Shown piece after piece: positions 27,008-39,205 of a DNA stretch of 64,000 bases. Numbering within the stretch: the stretch's first letter is position 1; the number at the start of each line of letters is the position of its first letter. Source of the DNA: Phylloscopus collybita (lineage: Eukaryota > Chordata > Aves > Passeriformes > Phylloscopidae). A model generated the notes under the pieces. It was not told where the DNA came from, searched no databases, and saw nothing but the letters and a program-made list of their open reading frames with translations. The translations under genes were made by a program, and so were the position numbers. The stretch lies in contig JAJNNQ010000024.1 in the NCBI GenBank assembly GCA_027886175.1, positions 6,370,001 through 6,434,000 of the forward strand. The letters run 5' to 3'.

Positions 27008-28044
27008 CTTCTAGTGCACATTAAAAAATGAGGGGGAAAAAGGCATCAGTAGTCAAAATCAATCAACGGCCAACAGTCAGGTTAAAGAAATAGCATATTT
27101 CCAATAACACCTCAAGAAAATCTTATTTTTGCAAAGGCAGGGATGTCTCACCTGGACACCCATCCCATTGCAAAAGTGTCACCAGCTAGGCTCAAAAGAA
27201 ATAAGTGTTAAACTTGCCTCCAGTGACCTTGGTATTTGCATTTTAAAAAGAAAAGTTGTTTCATATAAGAAATGCATTTTCTTCCTTCTTTTAAACTTTT
27301 CCTGTGGAAGTGTTACATCATAACCCACTTTGACAAAATTTTCCACAGATATTTCAGCAAATTATCAAACGTCAGGGTATTTTGGTGAAAAGTGGCAAGG
27401 CACCAGTTTGCAAAAGCCAAGGCCCAAGCAACTTACTGAATAACATTAACAAAACCCAAATCTCTCCGTGACCCCAGGAAAAAAAATGCCTATACTTGAA
27501 TTTCTTTGTGAGATTTCTTATTTAAGCCAGTTGTTAATGGAGTTAACAGTGAGTTGGACTGGGTTTTGTGCTGCACTGACTTTTACACATAACGTGAGGC
27601 CATATGTCAACTGCTATGACAGCCCAGTGGGAGAAACAACTTTTAAGAAACCTCCTCTATAATACAAGCACTTCCCACAGATTTAGAGTCAACTGACTAA
27701 AACAACGTGATTTACTGCAGAGGTCTTTGGAGGTCAAAACTGACAACATTATTAACTGTATTACCAAGGAACCCAAGCACATAAGTAGCATAAACACCAC
27801 CAAGCACGAAGGAAGGATAGAGAACACTTACAGCGAATATCTATTCATCATGCATCATCTTGAGAGGACAGGTGATGCCTCCAGAAAAGCCTGCCAGGCT
27901 GTCACCTGTGTTTATAACACTCTCGGTTTCCTCACATATGCACTTTAGCGTGGTGCATTATAGTTTTGCTGTTCAGCTTTGGAGAGATTCATCTAGCACA
28001 CAGTGGTGCTGTCTCATCTGAGCTGAAGCCATATGGTGCTTCCT

Positions 28045-28365
28045 TACGGATAATACGTTGCACTGTCAGGAAGGGAGCCGTATGCAGAATGGCGGCGCAC
28101 ATCCGTTCCGTGAAGTCCCTTAAAACTTCCTTGGATATCAATTTAAACCCACCGGGTTAAAACATCTGTGAGGAATTACGATTGTAATCGATTGTCTTGG
28201 CTAACGTGCTGCTGTCATGAAATCCTATTGCTCCTTTCCAGTGGAGTAATGCTTCCCAAAGAGAAGCAGAAGGTTGTAATGAATGACGTGACAAAACTAT
28301 CAATGTTAAAAAACCCGGAGCCGGCAAATAATGGTTTTGGGATTCCTCAAGTAGAAATGCAGTAA
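28045..28365 (+). promoter_or_regulatory. CpG-retaining block, candidate conserved noncoding element with exon-like end
   Basis: There are fourteen CpGs in about 276 bases here, while the surrounding DNA has roughly one per hundred or fewer. The block includes the homeodomain-like core GTAATCGATTG near 28185 and a CRE-like half-site GACGTG. Its last part, 28242-28361, is bounded by a good acceptor (CTCCTTTCCAG) and a strong donor (GCA then GTAAGT). It is open in one frame for about 39 codons, reading VMLPKEKQKVVMNDVTKL and onward. I do not recognise the peptide. Retained CpG suggests constraint or absence of germline methylation. It could be an enhancer, a deeply conserved noncoding element, an alternative or poison exon, or a promoter of a noncoding RNA. 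Confidence 0.35.
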
Positions 28366-29290
28366 GTTAAATCTGGGTAATGCCAATATACTTGGAGAAT
28401 ATGTACAAAGGGAACATTTGACATGGGTATCTAATATTTAAACAGCATGCATTTTTGTCCTTCTGAAAAATGTCTGCATTCAGAGATACAGAGTAGTTTT
28501 ATTTGTGCCCAACGTTAATCCAATCAAAAATGTCAGGAAAAAGTATAGCCCGCCTCTCATTCTTTAAACCAGGGCCTCTATCTCAGTGTGAAGTCAGCTG
28601 CAGTTTTAAATTCAATTCATAGAATAATGCATCTCCAAGCCTGAAATTTTTTCAGCTTCTGAATAAGTGTTTGAATAAATAACTCCTTAAACTGATTAGG
28701 TAGCTTGTCTAAGAAACACAAATGCAGGCATTTTTATGTCAACTACCATTCATGTTCATATACAGATATATTTGCCAGCCTTGAGATGCAATAGTGTAAA
28801 AATAATTTCTAAAAAAACCCCATTTAGATGAAATGTCCTGTTCTGACCTGTAATAAAATAAATATTTTTCCATAATGTCTCACAGGTTTGTGAGAAAACT
28901 AGGCTGGGTATCCTATCTTTCCTTTTCCCTGAAGGAGACGCCTAAGGAATGTGAAATGATACCAGAAAATGGTCTCAGTTACCCCTTAGGTTGTCAAACC
29001 TCTGGCTGCACAAGACTAACAGCTCTTTATAAAGCATCTGTTTTAGCAACACTCCTCTAGCCCAAAGGCTCAGCTCACAAACTTTTTAAGGGAAAAGTGA
29101 TAAAGGTTCATTAACGTTGATAAGCCGCATTTTGGCCCAGAAGCAAGTCACAGAACTCATTAGCAGGTAGAATTATAAAGATAATGGATGAGGACTCCTA
29201 CAGCTTGGTCATATGTAATCCTGTAGTATCCAAGTTCATTTTGCCTTATTACAGGTTTTATGGTAGTTTGCAGTCATGGTCTGCAGTTTT

Positions 29291-29330
29291 CCTCTCAGTG
29301 CTGTTTCTCTGCAGAGAAACTGAGGAGAGG
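29291..29330. repeat. Extended palindrome, cruciform-capable
   Basis: The core at 29303-29320, GTTTCTCTGCAGAGAAAC, is a perfect 18-bp palindrome. Outside it, CCTCTCAG on the left can pair with CTGAG and GAGAGG on the right after a small bulge. The whole unit can form a roughly 40-base hairpin. Function unknown. Confidence 0.8.
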
Positions 29331-30075
29331 CACAAAGCAACAGAGAATTTATTTTAGCTCTCTAAGTTTAAAGCAGGAGTGACCATTCTATGTCTCACAC
29401 ACCACAAGGGATGCTATACGTGCTCAGCTGTGACAGAGCTCATGTCTCAAAGAGACAGTTATAAACCAGTGTGGCACTCCCAGAAAACAAACCTGTAAAG
29501 AAATAGAGTTCAAGCAGAGAAACGAAACTAAAAATTACCAATTTGCAGTCAGGAAGACACCCAGTGATGAAAAGTTCTGCATGTAGTCACAGCAGCAGCA
29601 ATCCTTAACAGCTGCCTGCAGGCCTGACACTGCAGAGTGCAAGGTTCACCTCAACTGTGACTGATGATGATGCAGAAAATTATAAAAGGCAAAAAGCCAT
29701 TGGAGAGTGTAGCCAGGGTCTCATCTTCCTAAGTACATGAAATAAATCCAAAAGTTACTTCAAATTTTGTTAAAAGTGGCTATATTGTAATCATGAACAG
29801 AAATACCAAAACATGACCAAAATGACAAAAAAATGGATGATGTCACAGCAAGGAGTAAAGTTAATAGACTATGTTAAAGCCACATCTTGTTTACAGTGTT
29901 TTTCAGGCTGTTTGGTTTGTAAGAGTACACTCACAAAGAGGTTTAAAACAGGGAAGCATTTCATAGAACCCATAAAGAAATGATTCCACAGCATCTTGAC
30001 AAGTGTGTTATGTGATCATCCCTTGTGCCAGGAAGAACAACAACCACACCATGAAACATTAATTTGAGGTTCACT

Positions 30076-30093
30076 CATTCTGTGCACAGAATG
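30076..30093. repeat. Perfect 18-bp palindrome
   Basis: CATTCTGTGCACAGAATG is identical to its own reverse complement. It resembles a two-fold symmetric binding site and sits just before a CA/TC microsatellite cluster. Confidence 0.85.
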
Positions 30094-30103
30094 TCTGTAC
30101 ACA

Positions 30104-30157
30104 GACACACACACAGATTCTCTCTCTCTCTAGATACTTTTACACACACATATGTGT
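30104..30157. repeat. (AC)n-(TC)n-(AC/TG) compound microsatellite
   Basis: An AC run, a TC run at 30119-30131 and a palindromic ACACACACATATGTGTG segment at 30141-30157 form a compound simple repeat with alternating purine-pyrimidine character. Confidence 0.85.
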
Positions 30158-31246
30158 GGATGTGGATGTATAATGCAGAGGATCCATACGCACAAAGACA
30201 TACCTGTATGTATTCTGTATAAGAAAATAAAATGCAATATAGGATGAAGGTGACCTGACTGATGTACGTTGTAGTGACCAAGATAAAGCAGATAACACTT
30301 GATGGGACTGTGCTTTCACATAATATAAGGTTTTCACAAGGTGCCAAATGATATATCAACTCAAATTACTTTTCAAGCAACTCTATGTAAATAATTTTCC
30401 CTTACAGGTTATGAGATTTATAAATCTGCTTTTACCATAGAGCTGAGTGGTTTTGCTTGCTGTATGCATGGAAACTTTACAACAACTGAAGAACTGGCTT
30501 TGTTTGTTTTCTTCTACCAGCAGTGTGCAGAGTTTCTTCAAAGAGTTGAAAAAATATCCTAGAAATCTGACAGCTGTTGGAAATGATAGGCTTGATTTGG
30601 CAGTGTGTGCTCAAATGGGGCACCTGCCTTCACTGGGGAGGGGAACTGTTGTGCTGTCCTGCTAGGACGTGCAAGGAGGAACATTGGAGCTGCCAGTCAA
30701 AGTTTTCCAGATATTATTCACCTAAATAAAGCCCCGAGTCAAGGTCTTGACACTATTTATCCATGATAAAAATTCAGCTCTTCACTGCATTCAGCAGGAT
30801 GGTGCTCCTTAAGTCACCAAAGCTCTCATAACTGTTTCAATGAAGAAGTAAGAGGCAATATTTTATTAAAGTGATCATTGGCTGCAACAAAGTAAAGCCT
30901 TTCATGGGTTTGGAATGTATCAGACTGAAGTGTTTGTATGAGATGTATGAAGACTTGTTCATTAATGCTACAATTAATTCAAAGACAAGGACTGGCTAAG
31001 CTTTTCTTACAAACTCCTCCCAGAAGATTTACACAATTCTTGCAGCTTGGACATCATCACAAACATAAAAAATCCTGTACTCCACTGATTTCTCTATACG
31101 GTAAAATCTTAGATGAAGAAACCCTGAATAGTTCTTACTTTCTCTTCTATCTAATTTTTCTTCCATAGCATTATCATGTCTTTGGAAGATTCATTGCTTT
31201 TCTTTCCTTCACTACACTGGAATTCTGGAGTAAATTATGTTCACAC

Positions 31247-31265
31247 TTTTTTTTTTTTTTTTTTT
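31247..31265. repeat. Poly-T run (19)
   Basis: Nineteen T in a row followed by CAG. Either simple low-complexity DNA or the reverse of a poly-A tail. Confidence 0.85.
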
Positions 31266-33359
31266 CAGTATTAAAGTAAAGAAAAACCTCAAATCAGTAC
31301 ATCTTTCCTTTTCTAATGGGAAGCATGGCTGTTTTGTAAAACAAAAAGGGAAGATAATGAGAGCACTTTGGAAGGAATTCCAGAACTGTGTCATGGGTTA
31401 CCTGTCATACACAGAAGTTGGGCTGTAGGTTCTGACTTGAAACCAGACTGCTGAAAGGTGAAATTGTCCAAACTGCTCTCCAGGCTCGGAGTGATTTTGA
31501 ATATATTTTACAGGATGTCTTACAATAGCAGTTTGGTTCAGGCCAGCAATTAAATTTTGGCAGTTGCTATTCACCATGCCTCGGGCTGCATACCAGAGCA
31601 GACTCAGTGTGTACAAACTGGTTCCTTCTGGATCAAACCAAACTAAAGCATTGTGAGCTCTCCTTACGTGCTTCAGCCACAGTGTTCAGTCCATGGGATC
31701 AGTCTGGAGCCTGACTGAAGGCAAACACAAGAATGCTGAGAGTTCTGTCTGCTGGATCTCCAGCTACATCTGCTTTTCTACTCTGAGCTTCTCCATTGGG
31801 TAACTTATGCTGATAAGATACACACAGCTTTGGGGAGGACTGCAATTTTCTGCAGCCCCTAAATGTACCTGCAGAGAAATAGGACCAGCTCCCAGCTGCA
31901 CCTTGACTGCCATCCAGACTGTGATTACAAATCCGTGGGACAGCAATGGCTAGAGTTGTTCAGGATCATCAAGGAAAAAGATGAAATTATAGACTTCATT
32001 CCGAAATATTGTTTGATTCTGAAATAATCGGGGGACTAAATAAGGACATCACAATGAAATAAATGGAGTTAAAGTTGACTATGCCATCTGTGAAGCTGGC
32101 TCACAGACTCATATTGCTGGTCGATGTTGGAAATAAAATTGCGATGCACTAATTACCTGCTTCTTAGGATCCCCATAAACACAGTGAATTTAGCTACAAT
32201 ATGTTTAAGCACTTAGTCCACAGATAATATCAAGATAAACTATTTTCAGTCAGCTCTGGCCCATTATGAGTGTAAAATAGTTGTCAGCCCTGACAACCAC
32301 ACATTTAAAATTGATGCCAAGAGCGAGTCTTAACTATGCAAAAAATTCTTAATGTAACCTATTTCAGATTTTTATTACTATTTTCCATAATCTTTTCAGA
32401 AGATCTAATAAAACTATCTAGTCATTAAAGTTAGTGGTCATGATTTTTTTCCCTGTGCGCACCTAATTTGCAAACTTGATAATCCTAACTTACGTTTTAA
32501 TAATTTAAATTATAAAGCATGGCAGATCAGTTTTTGTCAAAAAGTTCCAAGATTGATAATCCTGACACTTATTTTATTGCCAACAGAGAGCACAGACAAA
32601 ATCATACTATGGTTCCCATCACATCTGCAATGCCTCTAAAAAATAGTTAGTGTTACTACGCTAATGGAATTCAAGGACTTCCAGACTGTTGAAGAAACAG
32701 TGATTGTTTGCATTGAGAAATGAAGAGCTCTGTGGCTGACCCTGTACAACAGAAGGGTATCACATTACCTTGTGGATCCCGCCAGCTCCTTCCTCCCTTC
32801 CTTGTGTATTTCAATCCAGAAAGCTCAGAGCCTTCTCCATATTTGGTCTCCAAAGCTTTATAGTGCCTGTGATGTTTCAAATGCACGGGTTTCCATTCCA
32901 GGAGGCCAAGGTCGCTCTGCCAGACTGAAGGGCCAGGGTAAACACATTTCCAATTTCAAAGCTGTTTGTTTTGGTAATTCGAGATAGAGAGGTTCCGAAA
33001 TTGGTATGCACTCGTTTTTGTGTTTAGCAGAAGGCTGTTTCAGATCAGAATTGCTCCCACAGCCCTCAACTTGCCAGAGCCCACATGTGTAGCATAATAT
33101 CTAACAAAGAAGCAAAATGAGAGACTCCAAATATTTACTAAAAAAAAAAAAGGAATAAATAACTGAAAAAATAGTGCTGCAAACCCGCAGACTTCGTCCC
33201 ACTTAAGAAACAGCTCTTGCTGTATAATCATTTAATAGGAGTGAGGGGTAAAGTGTTGTCTCAAAGGTAATTTCAGCAAGAAAATTGAGAGGAAAAGGAG
33301 CTTTTGAGCTATGTGGAATGGTAATGGCTTTGCCTATCTTTTACATGAGGAGAGCCCTT

Positions 33360-33645
33360 AAACTGAAGTACGTTTGAGCGACACAGCGCTTTCGTGTTGC
33401 TGTGCTAAGCTAAACCACAATCAAGAAGGTACCTTGGCTTAAATATTTTGGTTACAAATTTGCAGCGCCTTGTCACGAGTTGTCTGAGGTTATTGGGGTC
33501 ATTATTAGCTTATCTGTGTAAGAGTGGTGCCTTGAGGACTCTGAAGAGATCGAATCTGCTGTAGGCATTTCACGAGTGCTCTTGTACTCACTGCCACATA
33601 AATACTAACAAACTAGAATGAATGATAAGAAAAGAAGGAATTTGA
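33360..33645. promoter_or_regulatory. CpG-retaining block, candidate conserved noncoding element
   Basis: Nine CpGs in about 285 bases, well above the flanks, in otherwise ordinary GC content. There is no open frame of note and no repeat family recognised, so the retained CpGs are not explained by coding or a young repeat. This fits a conserved or hypomethylated regulatory element, but conservation cannot be tested from this sequence alone. Confidence 0.3.
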
Positions 33646-34379
33646 CAAAGAACGGGAGAAGTAGTTGCTCTGAGTCAAAGAGCAGATCTGTTCTGCAGGG
33701 TAGACTTGGGCAGGCTGTACCCCTCAGCCCCCATGCGCTGTCAGGACACATCCTATAGCCACGGCAAGAAGAAGTTTGGGCAACTGGTCAAGGCTTCCCC
33801 CTCACCAAGCTCTAGGACACCAGCAAGGTCTGCAGCTTGAAATGGGCTTCTATCCAAAAACCCCTTGGATTTGAATATCTTCTGGGTCAACCATCTATTT
33901 CTGGGAGAACAGCCAGAATGAATAAACCCAGATCCCTCTCAGCCCAGTGAGCAACCATCCAGAGCACTTTTTCCCCCCCAATAAATATATAATCCACAGA
34001 AATTATTATCATAGCTCAATAACTTCACCATTATGAAGTAGTGAATTAACTCCCCTTCCAACATTTTTATATTATCATAAGTTCATGCAAGCAGCTGTAT
34101 TTTAGAACTAGCAATTTGAAATCTTCAGTGGGACCACTATATTTATAAAAGTTATATACAATAGAAGGAAGTTTTATTCTCCAGTTAATTCATGTGTGAC
34201 TTACAGCTTTTATCATCTCTTGGTAGTTTTTCTCCCTCATCAGGATAAGTTTCATTGGGTATATCATGTATCATATTTTAAATAACAGATTTTAATGCAT
34301 GATATCCAATACCATATTCATTATTCTTAGTAAGAATAGGGAATCTAAAACAATAGAAAGTCTTATTTACATCTGACTT

Positions 34380-34580
34380 GAGCACAACCCTTTTCAGATG
34401 TGAAAAGCCCCATCTGGTATGTGAGGGCGCATATAGGATTACTCACATTTCCACGGTGTACACAACCGCATGTAAAAATAATTGTGTAAAAATATTCTGC
34501 TTTTCAGATGGTACCCAGTTCAGCCAATACATACATTTGCCGTCAGCTGTGATCAACACACAATATAAAATTTAAAGATG
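34380..34580. promoter_or_regulatory. E-box cluster, candidate enhancer
   Basis: Four E-boxes occur in 155 bases: CAGATG at 34395, CATCTG at 34411, CAGATG at 34505 and CAGCTG at 34544. The 10-base string TTTTCAGATG occurs twice. The first copy is part of the small palindrome TTTTCAGATGTGAAAA. Four CpGs are also retained. CAGATG/CATCTG is the type preferred by neurogenic and related bHLH dimers. Function is inferred only from motif density. Confidence 0.3.
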
Positions 34581-37500
34581 TTGCATTCCAGAATCCTAAC
34601 ACATTGTCTGAAATATTTTATCTGGCTTAGACAATAATCCAGCCAGTTTTGTTCGCAATACTTATCTCCATTACTGGAACAACTGAGCTCCTCATTGTTG
34701 TTAAGTGTGGACATCCATTAAGAAAAGTCATTTTTGCTTGCTGTTCATAGACTGAAGCTCAGAGCAGAGCTGCACAAGACATTTAGTGAGCTGCTCTCAA
34801 AGTCCTCTTCTACCAAATGGTGAAAGGTGAAACACTACTTCCAAAAGCATCTGACAGGTATGACAGTTCTGTATGGAGGAGGAAAAAGTGAGCTCACTTC
34901 CTTTTGGATGAAAGGCACAAGATCAACTCAGCCACCTGTAGGACCATAAATCCCAACCTTCCAAATTTAAGATTCTTTGCTGTGTACTGCAATCCCTTGC
35001 CCTGGGTGAGGAGTACATGCAGGGCATTGGAAGAAATTGGCAAAAATACATGGTTTTCACCAACCTCAGCTTGCTGAAGGAGCCTCCTAAACCTCCCAAA
35101 ACATGCATTTATGCTTCTCCAACACATGCAGGTGCATTATAATGAGCTTCAGAGAGGTGCCCCTCTGGGATTAAGACCCTTTCCCTCATCTTGGAATTAC
35201 AGGTGTCCAGGTCTGCTCTTTGTCACAAGATTAAGGCTGTGGTATTGTCTGCCCTGTATTTAATGCCTGCATTTTTCTGCCAAAGTTCACCACGTTGGCT
35301 GTCAGAGTTTTACACATATTTAACTCCTTGCATATGCAAAGTGAGGCTTTTGGCATGACCAGAATAATTTTCCTTTTGGGTCAAACTACACGAGTTTTGT
35401 TTTTTCAGAGAAATTATTATTCCATCCGGTGGAACCTGAGGACTTTGAACATCTGAGCAATAAGTCTGGATGCCCCAAAGTGCCAGACAAATGCCACTGT
35501 AGATTCAGGATCAACTTGGAGCAAATGTGCTCTGAGTTCAGCATGTCTTAGACATGCTGGATACCACACAGATTAAATCTGACACATTCTGGGATTGCTG
35601 GGCTCAGCAGATGCACAGCCTGGTGGGTCTGCAGACATTTTCAAGTTTATAAACAGAAGTGGGGGGAATGCCATTTAAGATTGTTTGAACCTATATTCTC
35701 TAGCTTCAAGGAAGGAGTTCTAGCAGTGAGTGACAAATATTCATGATCAGAGGCACTCACTTTCAGTGCTAGAAATAGTTCAGTTTGTATTGGATAAATA
35801 ACTGGTAACTGGATCTGAAAATGGGAGGGAGGGAAGCCTGAGAGGATGTTACTTTTTAGCCTGATAGTAAAGGAAAATAAAAAAGGAATAATATGTCTGC
35901 CATGATCTGCCATCTTTTGTGTAAGAAGGCCTCATGCAGATTTGCTTTGATGCACAGTGGATTTGGCCACTAAGGCAAGACAGTGAAGAAACATTTCTTT
36001 GTTGATTGCAACACAGCTGATCAGAGCTAAATCCTCATCAGGATTAGGTTCTGAGCCACACTTTTAATAATCTAGACCTTCAATAAGGTCTATTCAATGC
36101 TTTCTGAAGTGCTCTCCAGGCACCTTGCTCTTACAAAAACAAATATGAATACAGAGATGCACATATCCTGGTGGCTCTATTCACTAACTTGAAAGAATAG
36201 AAAATTTCTACAGCTGGGATAGAACACTGAGCTCGAGTGACTGGAATGCCAAAAGAGCCATTAAACAAGAGAACAGAATCATGGATCATCTCTACCTTTG
36301 TAGACGGAGAAATAAACTACAGGAACAAACAAGAACAATCCAGATGATACAAAAAGTATTTTTAAAAAAATCACATGATTTACATGAAGTGACAATTATC
36401 TTAAAATGTCCATCTTCCCTGCAGATATACTTTGAGCATTTAAAGACAAAAAAAAATAAAAATCAGTTGGAATTAGGTGCTTATGATGATCTTGGTCTCT
36501 GATCCATGAAAGTATTTCTTTTATCATAGACTTAAGTATTTGTGTAAATATTGCATTGAATGAAGATATTTTCCCAGAACAGGATATTGGTTTCCCAGGG
36601 ACACTTTGAAGCTGGCCAAAACTTCCAACTGTTTTTGGTTGTATAGTGCTTTTTGATCTTTTCTGTTGTATTCTATATCGGGCAAAAAATGCTGCTTAAG
36701 AAATATTAAGAGTATCCATGTGAAAAAAAAGAAAGTCAAAGAGAATAACTTTAGGCCAGTTATCCTTCCAGTTTTCCACAGTCATGTGACGGCTGGCATT
36801 CATGTAGCTGCCCACTATACTCTACATATTTTGCAAAAGCATACCCACCCCAAGCCCTAAATCCAAGGGAAGAAATAGAAAAAGGATAAAGGGCATTTTT
36901 ATTCATTTTCATCTATCACATTTCTTCTCCACTGAACTCACGATAAATTTCTTCCACAATAAAAAAAATAATTGAGGAGTAGGTTCTATATCATATATCA
37001 GTGTCCTGATGAGTCATCTCTGTAATTAGAATAGGTAAGTAGATTTTAGCAAGGGGGATTTAACACATCATGCCTTATTCTTTTGGCTTTGAGCTATTAG
37101 CTGAGATCTCTGAGTTTTATCTCATACCCCACTTAAGACATTTCCGTGAAACTTATCCCGCATATGAATCACTAAAAGCTGGATTTGGAATCTGATTCTT
37201 CCCTCAGCTTCTTTTCTAGATGGGAAAGCTCAAGGCTTCTCAGCTACAAATTCAGTTCTGTCCTTCCAAAGATCCTTCAGGCAAATTCAATTCTGCAGCA
37301 GAAGCGACAGGCCAGATTTGGAGGAGTCACCTGCTGACAGGTGCCCGTGCTGTGGTGAAGGGCAGTGCTTGGGGGCCAGCAAGGGCAAGAGGAGCTGGAA
37401 AATTATATTTGTGCTGTAAAGGGCATGCAATAAAATTGGAGCCTCTCATGTGGCAGAAAGGACAGGTGAGTGAGAGAGAGAGTTGTAGTGTTATTGGACA

Positions 37501-38497
37501 AAGGAGTGGGATTTGCAGGTGAGGTGGAAAGGGAAAGTGGGGTCTGTATGGAGAGGAGTGAATAGAGTAGCAAAGGGACAGAGGGTGGAAAAACCAGATA
37601 AGTGAGAGGAAGAAGACAGACCAGCTTGGGAATAGCACCTTCATCTTCTGTTCTCCCTCTGTTCTGTTGTTCTTACTCAAAACTCAAATAGCCCTCTCAC
37701 AATCCCCTGCTTACTGCTCCTGTTGCCTCTGGGCCAGTGAGGGGGTGCAGAGCAAAGGCTTCAGGGTAGTAAAGCACAAGCTGCCCTCAAACCTGTAGAA
37801 GTTGGTGCCACCAGAGCCTGAGACTGTAGGAGCACATCCTCCAACACAGTCACAACACCCTTTTCCTGCTCCAGCCTGCCTCCCCAAACTGGTGCCTGAT
37901 TCCTCTGCCTTTGCTCCCAGGTGTAAGCTCCAGCTTATCCACAAATAGACCCTCTGCAATCAGTGAGACTACTCATGTGAGTAATGGCTCACAGCTGGTT
38001 GCAAACAGAGTCATGAGCTCCCTACATTTTTAGTTTTTGAATGTTAGTATTTTTCTTGTGCTTTTTTTTTTCTTCCCTGAGAAATTGGATAAGAAAATTG
38101 CTTTTCCTAAAATCTTCCACATTTAGGATCACAGTGATCAGCACAGCCAGACAAGTAAAAAGGAATCTTAAGTGAAGTTATTCCAAAGTTTCTGCAACTC
38201 ATAGCTTTTTGTTGTTGTTCTATAAAGCTCTTTTGCTGATACAGATTTAAAACCAATGAACAACTCTCCTGTGATTTCAAAGCATCCCCAATTCTAATAA
38301 ATCCAGCTGTGGTGTTCAGAGCTTATCAGTTCAGATGACTTTTGTGAGATCATGCTGAATTTACTTTTTACCAGGCATCCATCCCATTTCTGGTAGTATG
38401 TGGTTTTGAGTTTGACAACCAATCATCTCTAATGATAGTGTTGTCACCTAAAGTCACCGGGCAAAATGGATACTATTTCCTTAGGTCCTTCTATTTT

Positions 38498-38524
38498 AAT
38501 AAATCTGAAAAAAAAAAAAAAAAA
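38498..38524 (+). repeat. AATAAA plus poly-A (17)
   Basis: An AATAAA box at 38498 is followed after four bases by seventeen A. This layout would fit the 3' end of an old retroposed transcript on the plus strand, although the spacing is short and no source gene was recognised upstream. Confidence 0.5.
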
Positions 38525-39185
38525 GTCAAAAATCTCAGGAGAAGAGAAGGACATTTTCTGGTGAGGAGCTGATTTTTAAATGGTGTTACTGCTGTAGGAC
38601 ACACTTTCAAAACCTGTTCAGTGTCCAACCATTACATCTGCAAAAAATGACACTTGAAGTTGAGAGAATTCAAACAATGTGCTACTGGCTACTGTATTGA
38701 TGCCTTAAAACCTTTCAGATTCTCTTGAGATCTGGACTGCAAACAGGTAAACTATCTTCTAAAATTCTTTGCACTTCCTAGCAAACGTCACAACAGTCCT
38801 TCTTCAGAAGGATGGTGCAAGGAACTTCCTCATTCATCCTTAAAATAAAGCAAATATCTAAAGTAATTCCATCCAATCTGAAATATAACTGGAAATGTAT
38901 TTTAAAAAAAATCTTATCCTTTACTGAATTCCTACTTAAATTCTTTATACAGACACATTGCTTTGTGATTTACTTTTCTATAATTACCTCTCCATCTTCC
39001 TTCCCCTGTAGCTATCTCTGTGCAGCCTCTGCCTAGCAGCTCTCCCTGTCTGGCTTGTACAGCTGATCATTCATCACTATTCCTACTGCTGAGCCTGCTC
39101 CTCATTATGCAATGGCTACAACTCCTCGTCCCACTTTCCCTGCTCCTCTTCCCTCTCTGCCTCCAGGACAAGTTCATCTTCTTTT

Positions 39186-39205
39186 CTTGCTGTAGTTACA
39201 GCAAG
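39186..39205. repeat. Perfect short inverted repeat
   Basis: CTTGCTGTA and TACAGCAAG are exact complements around a GT centre. A small hairpin-capable site of unknown function. Confidence 0.8.

Larger units (their letters stand above)
20515..27985. other. Noncoding DNA, no gene recognised
   Basis: AT-rich sequence with several microsatellites and only short, unrelated open frames. Two short stretches, 22640-22745 and 25665-25790, are richer than average in homeodomain-type TAAT/ATTA cores and carry a few CpGs. The second has a CRE-like GACGTCAT at about 25670. They are weak candidates for conserved regulatory elements. No genes seen. Confidence 0.6.
28570..33355. other. Noncoding DNA, no gene recognised
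   Basis: AT-rich sequence with short frames, simple repeats and two notable palindromes (29291-29330 and 30076-30093). The poly-T at 31247-31265 is followed directly by CAG, so it resembles a splice acceptor, but no recognisable exon follows. No genes or mobile-element bodies recognised. Confidence 0.65.

Noticed and set aside
26940..27010. CRISPR-like appearance of repeated AAC units
   Set aside because: The repeat is a triplet microsatellite without spacers, in vertebrate-type DNA.
31240..31400. Poly-T followed by CAG, resembling a strong splice acceptor with an open frame behind it
   Set aside because: The following frame of about 50 codons has no recognised product, and poly-T plus CAG occurs by chance in AT-rich DNA. 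No donor was convincing.
37327..37680. 117-codon minus-strand frame
   Set aside because: The translation is biased to Pro, Leu, Ser and Phe because the plus strand is purine-rich here. No family features.
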